A stretch of DNA of 6,198 nucleotides from an uncultured Ilumatobacter sp. (GTDB lineage Bacteria; Actinomycetota; Acidimicrobiia; Acidimicrobiales; Ilumatobacteraceae). The position numbers and the translations under genes are program-made. Positions 5,278-6,198 of this stretch are shown here, piece after piece. Position 1 is the stretch's first letter. Each line of letters starts with the position of its first letter. The stretch covers positions 1 through 6,198 of the forward strand of contig CALICC010000141.1 in the NCBI GenBank assembly GCA_938049325.1, written 5' to 3'. The notes beneath the pieces are model-generated. The model saw only the letters and a list, made by a program, of their open reading frames with translations. It made no database searches and was not told the origin of the DNA.

Positions 5278-6198
5278 TCAGTCGAGTCTGCGCAGAGGGC
5301 CGTCGTCAGAAGTGCTTCGCAACAAGCTGATCGAGACGTCGGTGATGACCGCTCCGTCGCGAGAGACGATGACGGGGTTCAGGTCGATGTGTTCGATGTC
5401 GGGCTGTTCGGCCGCGAGCTGTGCGGCTTGCACGATCACGTCGACGAGAGGGGAGCTGTCGACGTCGTCGGCGCTCAACGCATGACCGGCCTTCGTCTCG
5501 GTCAGCATCGCGGCCGCGCTCGCCGGCGAAACCGGAGCGAGACGGCTCGACGTGTCATCGATGAGTTCCGCGTCGACGCCGCCGTAGCCGACTTCGACGA
5601 TGACGCCGAGTCGGTCGTCGCGGGTGCACTGGACGCGCACACCGATTCCTGGTTGCGTCATCTGCTGCACGATCAGAGTCTGGGCGTCTGCCCCGAGTGC
5701 GTCGGCGATGGTTGTTGCGGCGCGTGCGACCGCAGCACGATCGGGCAGGTCTAACGCGATCCCAGCCTGCGCTGACCGGCCGTGACGGCGGCGACTTGCC
5801 TTGACCGCGACAGGGAACCCGATCGTCGCGGCGACGTCGGGAGCGGCGTCGGGCGTCGCGGTGGCGCCCGGCGCGACGAAGATGCCGTAGGTGCGGAGCA
5901 ACTCGCTCGATCGTTCGATCTCCAAGGAGACCGAGCCGCCAGCCTCACGCGGGGCTTCGAGGTGCTCGTCGATCAGTGTGGCTGCCTGGCGTGGATCGAC
6001 CGGGCGCACGGTCACGGGCCCGGCAGCGGCCTCGGTGGCAAGCCATTGGCCGTAGCCGAATGAGCGGGCGAGCGCGTTGACCGCCTGTTCGGGAAACGCG
6101 AAACTCGGCACCGAAGCACCGGGAACGACCGGTCGGTCGTCGGAGCCGATCATCACGGCGACGACGGGCTTTGACGACCCTTTCGCGGCTTCGGCGAT
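5278..6198 (-). CDS. ADP-forming acyl-CoA synthetase/Pat-like protein, C-terminal part
   Basis: The frame stays open to the right edge, so only the last 306 residues are seen. They begin inside the CoA-ligase part (KPVVAVMIGSDDRPVV, then VPSFAFPEQAVNALAR, typical of the family's 'PVPSYRFPEDAV' segment) and continue into the ATP-grasp domain (from about visible residue 95: SELLRTYGI, IGFPVAVKAS, GYGGVDAELI near 204-213, and IDLNPVI at 271-277 with Asp272 and Asn274). Proteins of this type either make ATP plus carboxylate from acyl-CoA, ADP and phosphate, or serve as the sensor part of Pat lysine acetyltransferases. The usual 'HK(S/T)DVGG' motif of the ATP-grasp is replaced by HGRSAQAG (about 139-146), shifting or losing the conserved His, so catalysis may be impaired as in Pat-type proteins. 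The chain ends soon after the ATP-grasp, so any acetyltransferase domain would be N-terminal and outside the window. Confidence 0.88.
   Translation of the reverse strand: MAEAAKGSSKPVVAVMIGSDDRPVVPGASVPSFAFPEQAVNALARSFGYGQWLATEAAAGPVTVRPVDPRQAATLIDEHLEAPREAGGSVSLEIERSSELLRTYGIFVAPGATATPDAAPDVAATIGFPVAVKASRRRHGRSAQAGIALDLPDRAAVARAATTIADALGADAQTLIVQQMTQPGIGVRVQCTRDDRLGVIVEVGYGGVDAELIDDTSSRLAPVSPASAAAMLTETKAGHALSADDVDSSPLVDVIVQAAQLAAEQPDIEHIDLNPVIVSRDGAVITDVSISLLRSTSDDGPLRRLD

Overview
The window is high-GC, gene-dense bacterial chromosome with strong GC bias at third codon positions, which also produces long antisense shadow frames. A coenzyme F420 biosynthesis gene of the CofE type, an actinobacterial-looking M20 peptidase and an ADP-forming acyl-CoA synthetase/Pat-type protein suggest an actinobacterium. 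CofE stands alone here, not fused to a nitroreductase domain as in mycobacterial FbiB. That would suit a deep lineage such as Acidimicrobiia, but the taxonomic guess is inference only.

Left half, plus strand: (1) the 3' end of a small protein resembling the NIPSNAP/dimeric alpha-beta-barrel group (to 346); (2) an alpha/beta-hydrolase with a complete Ser-Asp-His triad (382-1167); (3) CofE, the coenzyme F420-0:L-glutamate ligase (1173-1925); (4) a class II Fic AMP-transferase with a C-terminal winged helix (1944-3137). Gaps of 35, 5 and 18 bases suggest co-transcription, with a possible extra leaderless promoter directly before the hydrolase.

Centre: the plus- and minus-strand blocks converge on a 91-base intergenic region (3138-3228). 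Almost all of it is two tandem copies of a 39-base unit differing at one base. Unit ends are inverted-complementary hexamers, so mutually exclusive hairpins can form. This is the most unusual structure in the window and looks like a REP/BIME-type extragenic element.

Right half, minus strand: read from the right edge, (5) the C-terminal part of an ATP-grasp acyl-CoA synthetase or Pat-like protein, running off the window (5278-6198); (6) a membrane-anchored NERD-like protein whose nuclease motif looks degenerate (4606-5187); (7) an M20 zinc peptidase with all metal ligands (3229-4578), preceded by a second well-placed leaderless-type -10 box. A 90-base gap before the NERD-like gene holds a candidate promoter and a short direct repeat.

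I see no RNA gene, CRISPR array, insertion sequence or defence island. The genes look like ordinary chromosomal metabolic and housekeeping genes. I found no convincing new multi-gene system. The points worth a second look are the tandem repeat, the degenerate NERD-like protein, the altered phosphohistidine-type motif in the acyl-CoA synthetase, and the two leaderless-type gene starts.
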